Shown one piece after another: positions 11,870-24,829 of a stretch of DNA of 64,000 nucleotides (positions are counted from its first letter, which is position 1; each line of letters begins with the position of its first letter). Source of the stretch: Tipula vernalis (taxonomy: Eukaryota; Arthropoda; Insecta; Diptera; Tipulidae); contig OY282558.1 in assembly GCA_958295665.1 (NCBI GenBank), positions 458,505,995 to 458,569,994 of the forward strand, in the 5' to 3' direction. The notes under the pieces were generated by a model. That model saw only the letters and a list, made by a program, of their open reading frames with translations. It had not been told where the DNA came from and did not search any database. A program made the position numbers and the translations under genes.

Positions 11870-13210
11870 AATTTTAAAAATTTACAGAATTGTTCATTAT
11901 TATTTTTAAAATTCTCTAAACTCTTAGATTTATCAAAATTCTTTAAATTTCGAAATATTTTGTTAAAGTTTAAAATATCTTGGCAATAAATTTGATTTTT
12001 TTTTAATCTTAATTGTGTAGTGTATTGCTCTTAGATATTTGTAATTTTCTTTATTTTTTCCAATTTTCAAATTTTATAGAATTCAATTTCAATTTAAGCT
12101 AATTTGTGTTTCCTAACTTAATTTCTAGCTATTTAAAAAAGTTTGAAATAATTTATAAATCTAAATTTTAGAAATTTTTTGTATTTAACATACCCAAAAG
12201 TTAAAGAATTATGTAAGTTTCAAATTAGTTAACACTTCTAAATGCTTAAAATTCAGTAATAGTTTAAAATGTATAAGAATTTAAACCTTAAAATGTAGAG
12301 TATATTCATATTACAAATTAGGAGTATTTCAAAAATTTTATTAATTTTATGAAATTTTGAAGTTAAATTTAGGAATTTTAAGATTTGAAATTTTTAAATT
12401 CAATAAAAAATAAATTATGGATACTGATCTTCAAATTCTGTTACTAATTCCTAATTGTTAAAATGTAAAATTCTTTAATTTTATTTTAAGATTTTTAGAA
12501 GTGCAACTTTTAAGAATTTTTAAAAATTCACGTATTGAAGATTTTAAATCCTTTAAAGAATTTCTGAAAATTCATAAAAAAAATCAATGAATTTTAAGAA
12601 TTTTAAGGCTTCAAATTTTAAAAATTTTAATATCTTGGAAATTTAAATATTTTGCGAATTTAACTTATTTAACCTTCTCAAGAATTAAAAAAATTTAAAA
12701 ATTTTAAGATTTCTTGTAATTCTAGAAAATACTTATCAGATCTAGTACCATATGAATGACGCATAAATTTTTAGTATTTTAAAAACCTTGCATTTTCAAA
12801 ATTTTTAAAAAGTTTTAAATTCTTAAGAATTGTTAAATTCTTAATTTTATGGTTCTAAAAAACTGAAGAATTTGAAAATTGTTCAAAATATGAATATATG
12901 TACATATAAATCTAATTAATTTTAAAAAATTTGAGTTAGTAAGGATTTTAAAATTCTTTAAATTATTTCCTGGAATCTTAAAGATTTTTGAAAATTTAAT
13001 AAATAATTTTAAGAATTTTAAAATTCAAAAATTTAAGGAATTGCAAAATTCAAAATACTTTAAAAATTATAAAATTAAGATTTTAAAAATTATTAAAATA
13101 ATAGAATTAGAAACTGGAGACTTGAAAATTATTTCGAAGTTTAGTCATTTTCGGGTATTTCAAATTTTTCCCCAATTGAATTTGAAATTAGGATCCCCTA
13201 AAAAGTTCAG
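11870..13210. repeat. Degenerate AAATTT-rich low-complexity block
   Basis: This has the same character as the 2.9-4.4 kb block, with closely spaced TTTTAAAAATT and GAATTTTAAG words. A 67-codon open stretch at 13041-13244 is largely Lys/Ile/Phe and is compositional. Confidence 0.6.
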
Positions 13211-15309
13211 TTCAGTTTGGTTTTATCCACTCAACGTGTTATGAGTTTCCTACAACTACAAAGCTGTATCTGTATGTATAACTGAATTCATCAAATTTTA
13301 TCATTAATTTAAATGGCTTCCTAACCTTTATCTGAATAATAAAACACTGAACAATAAACCAACTTAAAACTCTTGAAAATTTATCATAAATACCAAAGTT
13401 CAAATCTAAATTCATAAATTTTCCACAAACAAAAAGTCTCCCTAATCTCGTCTCTCTACATTTCCATCTTTAGACATATACATACATATTTCAAGTATTT
13501 TCACAAAAGAAAAAAAAATGGAAGCAAAATCCAAAAATCGATGAAAAATGTATTTTTGTTTATTCTTTATTTCGCACAAAATAAATTTTCCAAATCTAAA
13601 GTGACGACTTGAAGCAAATAAAAAAATTAGGACAAATGTTTAATGAATATTTTATGTTTTTTCCTGAAAATTATGATAGACATTGCCACCGTCTTCATTA
13701 CAAATGCGCCATAAAGCATTCGTTATTGGGTTGATTTAAAAATTCAAGTTTATGATCAACATCGCCCAAGGCCACCCAACAAATCACTAAAAAAAAAACA
13801 AACTTAAAACGTAATTTGCTTATGTTTGTCAAATACTTATATGTGATTAACCTGCAGGCCATCCACAATCCATACTGTTTGTAATTAAAATCACTAACGA
13901 ACTATGAAAGACCATTAATGCGTAAGATGTACCAAATGAATAGCGCACAAATAAAATCGAAGGTTATTACTTGTCCGCGCAAATTTTTTTCGTATAAAAA
14001 TTGTATGTGGGTATAGATTGCCTAATGATTATTATTATATAAAAATCGGCAAGAGTTCAGCCGCCCAGGTTAATAATACCAAACAAAATTCCAATCTTAA
14101 TGAAATCTAATTCAATTAAATTTAAGATGACAACAATAAAAAATTTGAATAAGTGCGCGCAATTGAACTTGGCATAGAAATTATTCAAATCGCTGCCGCG
14201 CGCACAATTTTAATTATAGTTGTATATCTTGGTATATTATTAGGTGTCAAGTGCATGTAATACACGGTTAGATGGATATGATTGGTGCGCGGAAAAAAAA
14301 AACTTTTTTCGTATATGAATAAGAAGAAAACGCGATATAAGTAAGTTTTATGGGTACATATAACTATGTGTATATATTGAGATATTTAAGTCACGATTTT
14401 TTTTTTTATTAATTTAATCACGATGTACAACAATAAAATAATGAGAAAATGGAAATTACGATTACAAGAAAATGTTGTAAAATGCATTTCATTATTTTCC
14501 AACTAAAAAAAAAAAATAAGAAGAAGACGTAATACGAAATCTAATAACTGAAAATGGTATCAAAGATGATGATCTTATTTTTATACTAGTTGTTGCTGTT
14601 ATAATTTATAAGACGATCGAATAGAATTATTTAAATTAAATTTTTTTGTTTTTTTTTTTATTTAGTTTGAAAGTTCAAAAGATTGATCACGTTATTTTAT
14701 AGTTTGGTGGATAATGTTATTATTATTACGATTGTTAGTTTATTGTCTATGTAGATAGATTTTAAACAGGATTCGCGAGAGTTCAATATTACATTAAATA
14801 AATTCGATCGATCATGAAATTCTAGATCCTTTTGTATTTTAATTTTTGAAAGTACCGTGTAATTGTAAAAATAATTTTTTTTTTGTGAGAATCAATTTAT
14901 AGTTATTTTCGACCGATTGAATTGGAAATTGTCTATAATTTAAATACGATTTGTAGGTTTGACATTTAAAAAAAAATTGATCCAAATTGTGAAACTGATA
15001 TTTTTGCAATAGAATATGATCGTACAATTAAATTATATTTGTTTCCAGTTTTGATGTTGTAAAATAATAGTTTTGAGATTATTTACAAAATAAATACATT
15101 CATATAGTTTGATTGATTTCTATAGTAGCAAATCATTTTTCTGATAATAAATCAGACTAGCAAGAATGGATATTACAAATGGCAAAAACAACTATTTACT
15201 CCCAAGCTTCAAAATATTTAAAATTAAAGAACTTTAGCTATGTAGATTAGAATTCATTGCGTTTTTGATTTCTTCCTTACCTCTACTTTGACAATTTTAT
15301 AAAATTTAA
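13211..15309. other. No gene seen
   Basis: Intron-like AT-rich sequence. A slightly GC-richer patch at about 14140-14300 contains two GCGCGC motifs, but no coding or structural feature was recognised. Confidence 0.5.
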
Positions 15310-15569
15310 GGCTTAAAGGTTAAACATACCCACCAGTTGAAGGTTCACACTAGGTAGATAGATCTGAGGCATAATCAGGAACAGTTCCAGCTTACGTTTT
15401 GAATAACACGATTTTGAAGAATTAGTTAGGAATGCTTTGATTTTTGACGAGCTGCAAATCAGTTTGTTAGCATAAAGCTGTTTGAGAAATGGTTTTGTCT
15501 TATACATGACGTTAATTGGTGGGAAATTGCGAAATGTAGTCCGGCTATCGGGTGGTGTGTGTGGTAGGT
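15310..15569 (-). pseudogene. Possible degraded tail of the gypsy relic after RNase H
   Basis: This follows the RNase H block on the minus strand, where a complete element would have the RNase H end and the integrase N-terminus. A 64-codon open stretch (15313-15507) is present, but I see no HHCC zinc motif and no integrase core. The assignment is positional. The element's end is probably within or just below this stretch. Confidence 0.25.
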
Positions 15570-17395
15570 ATTTAACTGTTTATGGAAAATATCCTACCTT
15601 CGACAAAGCACCAGAATTGCTTAATGACACAATAAATGTCCAACAATTCTCTGTCGACGGCCGAACATATTTGTACGGGCGAGGAGGAGAGGGAGGAGGG
15701 CGGAACCTTTTTGGACAAAAAGCCTAAGCCTTCCCAACTTCCGACATAAAGTTGCTCCAAAACCGCACCCATACGAATTATGATAAAAACATGGCCCTTG
15801 TTTTTAAGATAAAAATTTGTATAAATGGCTGCTACACTAAAACCATTTCCCATAATCTCGGAGAAGTATAGCAACCGGGTTGGGCCTCTATTTTCGTAAA
15901 GTGGAAATTTTCAAAAATTTGTTCAATATGCTCAACCCTCTTATAAATCTTTTATAATAATAAAAATCGGTTCAGGAAGCTTTACCTATACATTTTATGT
16001 TATTATTGGCCTCTACCTGGTTGTGCTAGTTATTTACACTTTTTATTTAGTCCAACACTTTTTCAATATACTTACACTTTTTGTTAATTTGCGTAACTAC
16101 GCTTTGCGTGAAAAACTTCGCACCGATACGAAATCTTCGTTACTCCACCCATCAAACGTTGAATCGTTTGCGCGGCATTTCTAAGACCGTATAGCGTTTT
16201 TGTGTGCGCAAAAGGTAGGTGGAGGAGTCTTTTCCCCAAAATAAACATCCTTCACATTTTCTTGCCCTCTATCTCTGCTATTTCAGCATATTCACCGTGT
16301 TATGCAATGAAATGATTTATTACGATTTGAAGACTGGAGAATGCAATTTCTGTTCTGAATAGACTAGTACGTTTCGAGATTTGGTGTTCCAATCGAAATA
16401 ACGACTGATCCAGGCAAAACTTTCGAAAACAACATCATTCTTAGGCAAATGGCTTGATGAAACCTTGTCTACTGTCAGCTGCTGAAGATATGAAGAGAAC
16501 TGGTACAGCATCCCAGTCTGGCATCTTAGACAAACCGTTTTTCAATGGGTGAAACCAAGTAGCACAGTGGAAGCAGTCATTTGTCTCGAGTTTCTAACGT
16601 GTTTCACACTAGTGCCACATTTGCTTAGGTTTTTGGAACTGAGGTTCGCTAATACTAATTAAAATTTAATATCAAAAATAATAGAATGATTGAAAAAAGT
16701 TCCCATATCCTTCCTTTCTTAATCTTCTAGCAAATGATGTAGCATTTTATCTCATCTCAAGAATTTAAAGTTGAAGAACTAGAATGGAATTTAAGGTTAT
16801 TTCTTAACAGATTATGACGAAATTCGAGATGTGCACTGGAAGTAGAATAATAAAACGATTTTTTGATAAAGTTCTGAATTTTGCCTAACTAGTTTGGAAC
16901 TTGGCAGCATTTTAACCGATTATGTTGAAATTGAATTGTCGATTCTCTTAATCAAGAACAGAGCAAATAGAGCATAACGATTAGATACCATTGAAGTTTA
17001 AATACTAAAATTGTTCAAGTTCGACCGAAATATAAATTAAATGTTTAATTAAAAATTTTTTACTCTCTCATAGAATTCTCTTGACCTCGAATCCATAAGT
17101 AACCTCACTTTATTTGGCTTGCCTACCAATACCACGGGTGAGGACCACGAACTAGAGCTATTTTCGATGACCCCCAAGGCATTCAAAAGACGGATAATCC
17201 GCGAGTATTCGATAAAACTCAAGTTGTTTGGAAGAAGGGAGCAGGTGTTTTTTGGGATCAGCGGTATAAGAAATTTATATAGAGTCAAGCTGTTGTGACG
17301 CAATGTTTAAAGAGGTCCAAAAATCCATTCCCAAGTATAAATGACCCTTTAATGTGGGAACTAGATAAAATCGTATATTATGCTTCTGACTGTTG
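15570..17395 (-). pseudogene. Ty3/gypsy retrotransposon pol relic (protease, RT, RNase H)
   Basis: Read on the minus strand, Ty3/gypsy pol landmarks appear in canonical order but in several frames. A protease-to-RT segment has IRFYLVP (from 17376) and GMDFW (about 17325). The RT start has LGVIENSSSSWSSPVVLV and then KPNKVRLLMDSR (17095-17175). A central RT motif GLRNAAQTIQRLM lies just below 16191, preceded by KDVYFGEKT (about 16253). A later EHIEQIFENF sits at about 15910-15945. RNase H has GAVLEQ, FLSKKV, VDRELLDIY and FVEGRIF (15575-15770). The RNase H TDAS aspartate region is missing, and stops and frame changes separate every block, so nothing is functional. About 790 bp (16260-17050) separates the RT pieces and carries a plus-strand integrase relic, which implies a nested insertion or rearrangement. 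LTRs were not identified. Confidence 0.85.
16320..16560 (+). pseudogene. Ty3/gypsy integrase core relic, opposite strand to its host relic
   Basis: On the plus strand, from 16368, the reading is YVSRFGVPIEITTDPGKTFE. This closely matches the conserved integrase segment around the second catalytic Asp (codon 16407-16409). The usual Gln after that Asp is Pro, an in-frame stop precedes the block, and two stops follow at about 16458. It lies inside the interruption of the minus-strand gypsy pol relic and points the other way, so it belongs to a different insertion. Sequence beyond 16460 may be a frame-shifted remainder of the integrase but is not recognisable. Confidence 0.7.
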
Positions 17396-17850
17396 TTTAG
17401 TAGTTAAGTTTAGTGCAGTTGTCTCTTATTTTGGAAATGTATGGGTGAAATGGATGGTGGGGTGAAATGTTGTCTATTGTTTGAGTAGTTGTCATCATTT
17501 TTGAATTTAACGAGACTGATAATACTTCATTGGTAGGAATTATTGCAGTGTGGGGGTCCGGTGTCCGAAGCGGCCTACGTCGTTTGGAGAGGTGATTGTT
17601 GTTTCTCCGGCTGAAGTTAACGGAATGTTGGATATATTAGTCTTGTAGAAAAGAATTTCGTGCGGGTTTGTGCCATCTGGTGGTTCATGACAAGGTAAAG
17701 CATAAGTTGTAGAATGGGTCGGATAAACTTATAATTAGGGTTCGCAGTGATCACATTAACAAGTTTTGAATTTCGTGCAAAACTCGTTTGTCTGTTAGCA
17801 GCCCCATTGATAAACAGTAGTTTAGAGCGTAATTTATTTTCCAATTTGTC
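17396..17850 (-). pseudogene. Probable gag/protease-side continuation of the minus-strand gypsy relic
   Basis: This lies immediately upstream (minus-strand sense) of the protease relic. It has a modest minus-strand open stretch (17617-17844) and less AT-biased sequence than the neighbouring DNA. No zinc knuckle or protease active-site triplet was recognised, so its identity rests on position alone. The open stretch could equally be chance. Confidence 0.35.
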
Positions 17851-20619
17851 TCAAGCTTTCCAAAGTTCAAAATAAAAACTTGTGTTTAGAATTAACTTTA
17901 CTATAGCATGGAATATTATTTATTGACTTTATTATTTTCTGTACAGTTATCCCTATTAACAGTATTATTACAATTAAGACAACAATCAATCAGATATTTT
18001 CTTTTAGATCACAATAGTTCAACATAAACAACCGATTACCAATACTTCAATCAAGACTTAATTACAGAATTACATTATTTAAATCATTCATCGATCATAT
18101 ATCTCAACAGAAAAAATTACAGCTTGGATCGCACGATCGTTACAACCGTATGGTTTTCCAGTCACACTTTCGAAATTTTTAATGGTGTTGACAATTTAGA
18201 TATAAAAAAAATTGAAAACTAAATAAAATTAGTTCTTGCTAAACGAACAAAAATCGATTTACAAACGCCCACAATATCCTCGCTTCAAACAAACAAAACA
18301 CCCGCCATAAAGGCACCCAATTCATTACTGATATAGTGATATCCATTACATCTCGTAAAACTCATTTTTCAAAGATTCCCTCCAGAACATGACCTATTAA
18401 CATTCAAAACAATAAACTACATTGGATAAAATACGTACATATACAAGCATATATGTGTGGCAGTTCCTAAATAAACACAAACGAATTAAGAAATATGTGG
18501 TCAACACATGGCTGCCTAATCTTAAAAACTAAAAATAAATTATTTTAGCTGGTTAATGATTTTCACGCTCAAACACACAACAAAATAAAAATTTTAGCTC
18601 TCCTCTCATACGTATTCACTCGTAGTTTTTAATAGTTTGCCTATATAGATACATATATAAAACATAAATCACAGCGCAAAAAAAAAAAAAATTGGCGAAG
18701 GCGAGCTTGTATAAATTATATTTGACTTATGACATGACATTTTCTACGACGTTTATAAAGACCGTTGCGAAAAAATAACAACTTTTCCGCACTAAGCCAG
18801 TGATTTTCTTATAAATACATTTAGCCGGAAGTCTGTTTCAACTTTTTTTTACTTCGCACCGTTAAAAAAAAAAAATTTAATGCTTCATGAAAGTGCAAAA
18901 AATTGATTTTCTCATTTAGATTGTGCGGCAGACAATGTGAAATTTCATGGAGGATGGCGATTTTCAAGGATTTTCATATTTTTATTTTTTAACGAAACAA
19001 TTACGTTATGTACGCGCTGCGTCTGTATGTGTCTTGATGTCATTTTGTTGAAGGTTTAAATTTAGATAATTTCTAAGGAATGCGTGTGTGATGTAATTTC
19101 GCGGCATTATCTAAAAACATATATGTCATAAATTGTTACATATTTAATTATTTTTTATAAATGATGTTGTTCTAAACCGTTTTCAAAATGTTGTGTAAAA
19201 TTTTTTTGTAGTCGTGACATATATTAATGGTAAACCACAAATTTATGCGACCAGCAAATTATTATGTACACGAGAATTTTGTTATGTACAATTGTACATA
19301 CACATAAATTAAATAGTCAAAGCTGGGTTACAAAATATAGACCACCACCAAAACCCAAATTCTACAAAATATTACTCAATGTTCCAAAAAAAAAAAAAAA
19401 ATAAAAAAATTATCGCGGGCATAAGATCAAGTTCAAAAACATATAAAATTTGTCTAACACAATATTATAATTAAATTATAATTTAATGTTGAGTCATACA
19501 GTCATACGCAAACACACAGAGCCACATATATTTAAAGTTTTTACATATTCATAGTGGTAAATGATCTCATTTTAGAAAATTTAACAAACATCAAATCTTT
19601 GCTTTTTCCGCCATTAAAAAATCTCTTGTTTGTGTTTTTTGTGCAAAATTTTTGCTTTTTTTTATTTAAATTAAAACCTAAGATAATTTTCTTAAAGACA
19701 CAAATATTTATTTTAATATTTTAAATGACGACGACGACGTGGGATCAATAGATTATGCAACAGATTAAATCTGTTTAAATCATTTTTTTGCGTTTAGTTT
19801 ATAATTTTATGATCTAGAATTTCTGAACATTTATAACAAGTGTCAATGTGTTCTGTCTGTTTATAAATAAGCGAGACATTAATTGAAAGATTTTTTTTCG
19901 TAAAATTGATTTAACATCAATACAAAAAACATTGACAGTTTTTCCAAACATGTGCCAACGGAAAACTTTAAACGCGGATCAGTAGTTTCGAATTTTTGAG
20001 GAATAACTAACTACCTTTTAGGCTAAAAATGTGCACTGTGCAATCTAATTTTTAAATACTTTAGGACTTTTTAGTTGATGTAAACAAGGAAAATACTTAT
20101 AGAGTTAATCAGTAACTTTGATATTTTTTGATCACTGAATGAGCGGCTGTGAACGCTTTCTTTGCGATTTGGCATCCCTTTTTACACGATTACCGAGCAA
20201 AGGCCATTTTATCGCTTAGACCAATGAGGCCATGGCTTTCTTATTTTTCTAGTCAAATCGAATTTAACCTTTATAATATTTTTTTTATAAAAATTGCTAA
20301 ACATTTTGGAACTGAACCCTGAATTTCGGTAATCGGTTAATCCCAATGCAATAGTATACAGAAGCAAAACTCATGTTTCCGAATAAATTTATTTGGCTGA
20401 GTTTGCAAATCTGGCACATCTCAAATAATTCTGGCAAATATTTTTGGCCTTTATAAATATTATCCATTTCTAGAAAATTTGTGTTCAAATTTCGTGGCAA
20501 GTTTTATGTAAAGACATTAGTTGGTTTTTGTAGACTAAAAATCACGATAATTTATTAAAAGATCAAGACCAAGACCATACTGATGCAACCACTTCTTTCT
20601 TTGTATTTTTATAAAATTC
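17851..20619. other. No gene seen
   Basis: AT-rich sequence with several A-runs (18679, 18866, 19385). A patch at 20130-20250 is less AT-rich but shows no recognisable motif. Confidence 0.5.
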
Positions 20620-21096
20620 GAAATTTTTTGTAATAAACATTGTTTATTGAAAAATACCTAAATACATATCTTAACTTCTAAGGTCAATAATTCCTAAAAC
20701 TGAAATAAATTTCTTATCTTTCTACAAATTTTATAAATTTCAAAATTATTGCACTAAATCACTATTAACTATAATATTTCTAAATTTGATTATTTCAAAT
20801 GCCTAAAAATCTAAACTCCTTAAGATTCTTAATTTTTTAATTCATATGTATATATCTGAAAATTCTTAAATTTTCCAATTTTCTAAATTTTAATTTTTTC
20901 TTAAATGTAAATTTTGAAATTTCAAATGTAAACTAATAACCAACAACATAATAAACTTCTTTATTCTAAATTAAATAATAAATTTTCTAATTTCTAAACT
21001 AGTTAATACTAGTTCGAAATGCCCAAGAACATCTACAATTTCAAAGTTCAACGAAATTTCTAAATTTTTGTTAAAATTAACTGAAAATACCAAAAG
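20620..21096. repeat. Degenerate T-rich AAATTT block left of the MITE-like element
   Basis: TTTCTAAATTT and CCTAAAAATC words dominate, with the plus strand T-rich. This is the opposite strand bias to the 50-52 kb block. No gene was seen. Confidence 0.5.
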
Positions 21097-21352
21097 TCGT
21101 GTTTTCTTATTCGCTCCGGATAGCTGCTACCGAGAGCCGTAATATGAAAAGTGGCTCCGGATAGCGCTCCGTATAAATAGGTAGAGCCAAATATTTTTTA
21201 TATCAAGTTTTCGCTAAACAATTGAATTAAAAATGATAGTTTGATGTTAAATAAGTTTAGTTTACCAATAAATAGCGCGTCAAATTTAAATTTAGGCGTA
21301 TAAAAATGACGGCTCTCGATAGCAGCTATCCGGAGCGAATAAAAAAACGCGC
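21097..21352. mobile_element. MITE-like element with inverted terminal repeats of about 45 bp
   Basis: The left end (21097-21140) and the right end (21308-21352) are inverted copies. Both carry TATTCGCTCCGGATAGCTGC and CGAGAGCCG, with one substitution and small indels towards the outer ends. The interior is AT-rich, non-coding and 160-170 bp long. It also contains a second partial copy of the GGCTCCGGATAGCGCTCCG motif near 21152. These ends are much richer in GC than the surroundings. Size, structure and lack of coding capacity fit a non-autonomous DNA transposon. No clear target-site duplication was seen. Confidence 0.7.
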
Positions 21353-21574
21353 TTAAAATTACAAAATCCTCGATTCTTAATTTAGTTATAAAAATTTACT
21401 AAATTCCTTAAGTAATCTCTAATTTCTAATTTCTTAAGTTCTGGAATTATTTAAATTTCAGAATTCTTCAACTTTCATATTACCGACTTTTACAAAAATG
21501 TCTCGACTTGTAAGTAACTTAGAATGTAAAATTGTGTTCTTGTGTCCTGCCGCCATGGGCCTATAATAGGTATT

Positions 21575-22860
21575 GATTTTTTCGTAACCATAGGCTTATT
21601 AGCTCAAAACTAAAACTCTTACAACTTTTCTGAACATTAAGTTTAAAATTTCCTTGAATTTTCAAAATTTCAGAAATTTTAAATTTCTATAGACAATGTC
21701 TTTGTAAACGGTACATCCTCGAATTCACGCTCAATCATATGAGTGAGCGTTTTTTTTTTAAATCTTTACGTCTGAGAAGTTTTTTGTAGGTTGCCTTAAG
21801 TTGCGTTAAGTTTTTTTATATGTGTTAGTGAAAAAAGTCTAGTTATTACGAAGTAATTTAAATAATATCGAAATAATAAAAATCATGTTTACGATTATTT
21901 TTGCTTTGGCAGGATTTATTTAGATGGTGTCTGGCTAAATTCAGAAATTTTCTAAAATCTGGAGCAAAAGCCAAAAAAACTGTCGTATTTCACTTTAGGG
22001 AAGAATGTGGAACTAGACTGTTTAGTATAAGCTTGTTTGACATTATCTTATATAATATAGTATATCGAATATACAACATAACTTCCTCAATTTTCTTGAG
22101 AAAATCCTAGGAAGCCTGATGAAAGGAATTGATTTTTTTGTAACCACTGCAACTGAAACTCTTACAACTTTTCTGAACATTAATTTCATAAAATAAAATT
22201 GACTACATTTATGTACAATACTAATATTACCAAATGTCCGAATTTTTAATTTTTTAACCTTCTAACACATTTCAAAATTTTATAAATTCTACAAATCTTA
22301 AATTTCCAAAAAAATTTCTAAATTTTCCAAATTTCTTAAATTTAAAATTTTCTTGCATTTTCTAAATTTCAGAATTTGTAAATTTTTTAGTCAAAGATTT
22401 TTTACCGTAAACCCTTGCAATTATATCGAATACCCTTGTAATCATAGACTTATCAGCTCGAAACTGACACTTCTTCTTTTCTGAACATTAATTTCTTAAA
22501 ATAAAATTTTATACATTTTGTATAATATTTCTAAAAGTTCAAATTTTTTATTATTAAAATTCCACAATTTTTTCAATAAAATTCCCAAATTTTTAAACTT
22601 CTTAAATTTAAATTTGTTTGAATTTTTTATATTTCAGAATTTTTAAAGTTTATAGTGAAAGACAAACCGTAAACCTGTGTGTCGTATCAGCTCGAAACTG
22701 AACGTTTTCGCTATGTACTAAAATTTCTAAATGTTCGAATTTTTTTAATTTTTATGTTCCTAACACTTTAATTCAACAATTCTTAAATTTTCTTCAACTT
22801 ACTAAATTATTAAATTTTTTAAATCGAAAATTTTCTTGAAAATTCTTTTCTACTTTTAGA
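21575..22860 (+). repeat. Degenerate tandem repeat containing TTTCTGAACATTAATTTC
   Basis: A segment reading CGTAACCA..GGCTTATTAGCTCAAAACT..CTTACAACTTTTCTGAACATTAA recurs near 21585, 22138, 22431 and, shortened, 22670. Each copy is followed by T-rich TTTCTAAATTTT filler. Copies are about 240-300 bp apart, except for a gap of about 550 bp that holds the 24-bp palindrome and unrelated DNA. Confidence 0.65.
21727..21750. repeat. 24-bp palindrome
   Basis: ACGCTCA and its complement TGAGCGT surround a CATATG centre. Eleven of twelve base pairs match, and a T-run follows. It is a possible protein-binding dyad or the end of a small element inserted in the repeat block. Confidence 0.5.
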
Positions 22861-24829
22861 GGTTAAATTGTAAATGCATATTTTAAAAACATTAGGAAGA
22901 CGAATATAACTGCTTAGCAAACGTATATATTACAAAAATCAAGAGTGGCTCGATGCAACAATGATAACAGTTGAGCTAAGGAAAAAGTTATAGAAATTAT
23001 TATGAAATTATTCCTTCCCAACAAAAATTGATTAAATATACAAAGACTTACAACTTCGTTTGATGCAATATCCTTCCCAACCAAAATTAATTATTTGAAC
23101 TAAGAACGGCCATGCACGTATACCCATAGATTCGAGAAAGAACTATTAATCTGTCTTACTCACTTATATTCCGACCTAGTAAGTTTCTCATGGTGGTGTA
23201 GTTCCATTAAATTTAAATTCCTTCAACTTTGCAACCATATTCCGTCCGAAGCCTAAAATTTGAATATGTGCGTGTGTTAACTCTGGAATTACCACAGTTA
23301 TTCATATGTAACTGAATATTGTGAGACTTTTGCGGATTCACTACGTTCTTCCAATGTTTGCATACTATTTGCGACCATTTTTCAAAATCTCTAGGCTCTA
23401 CAAAACTTTTCATTTTTTAATCAATTTTTGTTGCGAATGATATTGTACCAAACAAAGTTACCAATCGGTCACGATCCTCAAAAATAAGGAAGTACTTTAC
23501 CTTGTTGATTTTAATTAATTTCTCCTCATGGGGCCCAGCATTAACTCCACAATTTTTTTTTTTTTTTTTAAGAATGTTAGTTTCACATTTGTTTCCGTCT
23601 AATACAGGTTATTTGACTAATACACATCATCGTAAACAACATGGTCGACAACCGCTTGACCTACACTCACCAGCAGAATTTACCTACACTCGAAAATCCT
23701 GGAAAATCGAAAATAAATTTGGAAACTCGAAACAAGTTGTGGTGTAAATTTTGAAGAACTAAGATTTACACAATAACTAGTTCTGAGTTTCAAATGAAAA
23801 AATTTCAAATAAAGTCGAAATGATTTAATTAGCAATCTAATCGAACTCCAATCAAATTTGATCATTTAAATTTAGTTTAAGTAAAGTTTGATTGTTTGTA
23901 TATTTAGAATATTTGTAAAGACAACTCAAATTACCCAAATCGTAAGACTTTAATTTCAAGCCTATATTTAGAAATGTTTTCAAACCCATTAAAATCTTAG
24001 TAAAAAACTTATAAAATTTGGATTTAACACAAAATCTCAATAATAAATGGTATAAAAACAAAACAAAGAATGCCTATCATTCCGGTAAATAAGCCGATAA
24101 GCTTTTCACTAAACATAAAAAAAAAATCTTTCACCAATGATTTCTTTTAACTTTACTCGTACAAACATGCATACACCTAAATTTATCTCAACTATTTATA
24201 TTGTTAAAAATAATTTTCTTTATAAAACGCGCGCATACAAGATTTTATTAAAAGATTGTATTTTCATTATAAATAAAATAAAGAAACCTTGAACTTCGCG
24301 CGCGCGATTGAATTGTGAAAAATTAGAAAATTTTTATTTTTTATTTATAATTAATTTTTCCGTTTCGTTATCCAAACATTATAATTTTCAATTAAATAAA
24401 TAAATTTATTATTCGATCGCAATAAATCGATAAGTTTTTAAAGTGCTTGGAATTTTATTTATTTTTAATTTTTTTTTTTTGATTTGTATGGTAAAAGATG
24501 CCTGTCTTAAAGATTGAAACACTTACATGAGATAATTTAAAACACCTTACGATCTCGAAATTAGGTTGTTAATACATTCACTTTTTCTCATTATTTTTAT
24601 GTAGAACATTTAGTAACTATCTAAATCTAAATGTTTTCGACCTGGGTGATAAATCCATTTATGATATATGTATTTGTGTACTATATTATTACCGTGCAAT
24701 TATTACAGATTAATTATAAAGTAAAATGCCGTCAATTATGCTACTAGTAAAACAGCATTGCATAACAGTTGCTCTAAAACAGAGGTTTGCGGATCATTAT
24801 TATCACAATTAATTTTTAACTGAATTATT
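22861..24829. other. No confident gene; one weakly protein-like minus-strand stretch
   Basis: At 23213-23413 on the minus strand, an ATG-started 66-codon stretch begins MKSFVEPRDFEKWSQIVCKH. Its amino-acid mix is more protein-like than its neighbours. It could be a fragment of a mobile-element protein, but I do not recognise it. The adjacent 23500-23760 is also less AT-biased, with a 17-base T-run. A direct repeat of CTTCCCAAC.AAAATT occurs near 23016 and 23075. Confidence 0.3.
24297..24306. other. CGCGCGCGCG tract
   Basis: Ten bases of strictly alternating CG sit in very AT-rich DNA, about 65 bp after another CGCGCG (24229-24234). Alternating CG can adopt Z-DNA. No gene is adjacent. Confidence 0.6.

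Noticed and set aside
20130..20250. GC-richer patch considered as an exon or tRNA
   Set aside because: No cloverleaf, no B-box and no splice-flanked open frame could be found.
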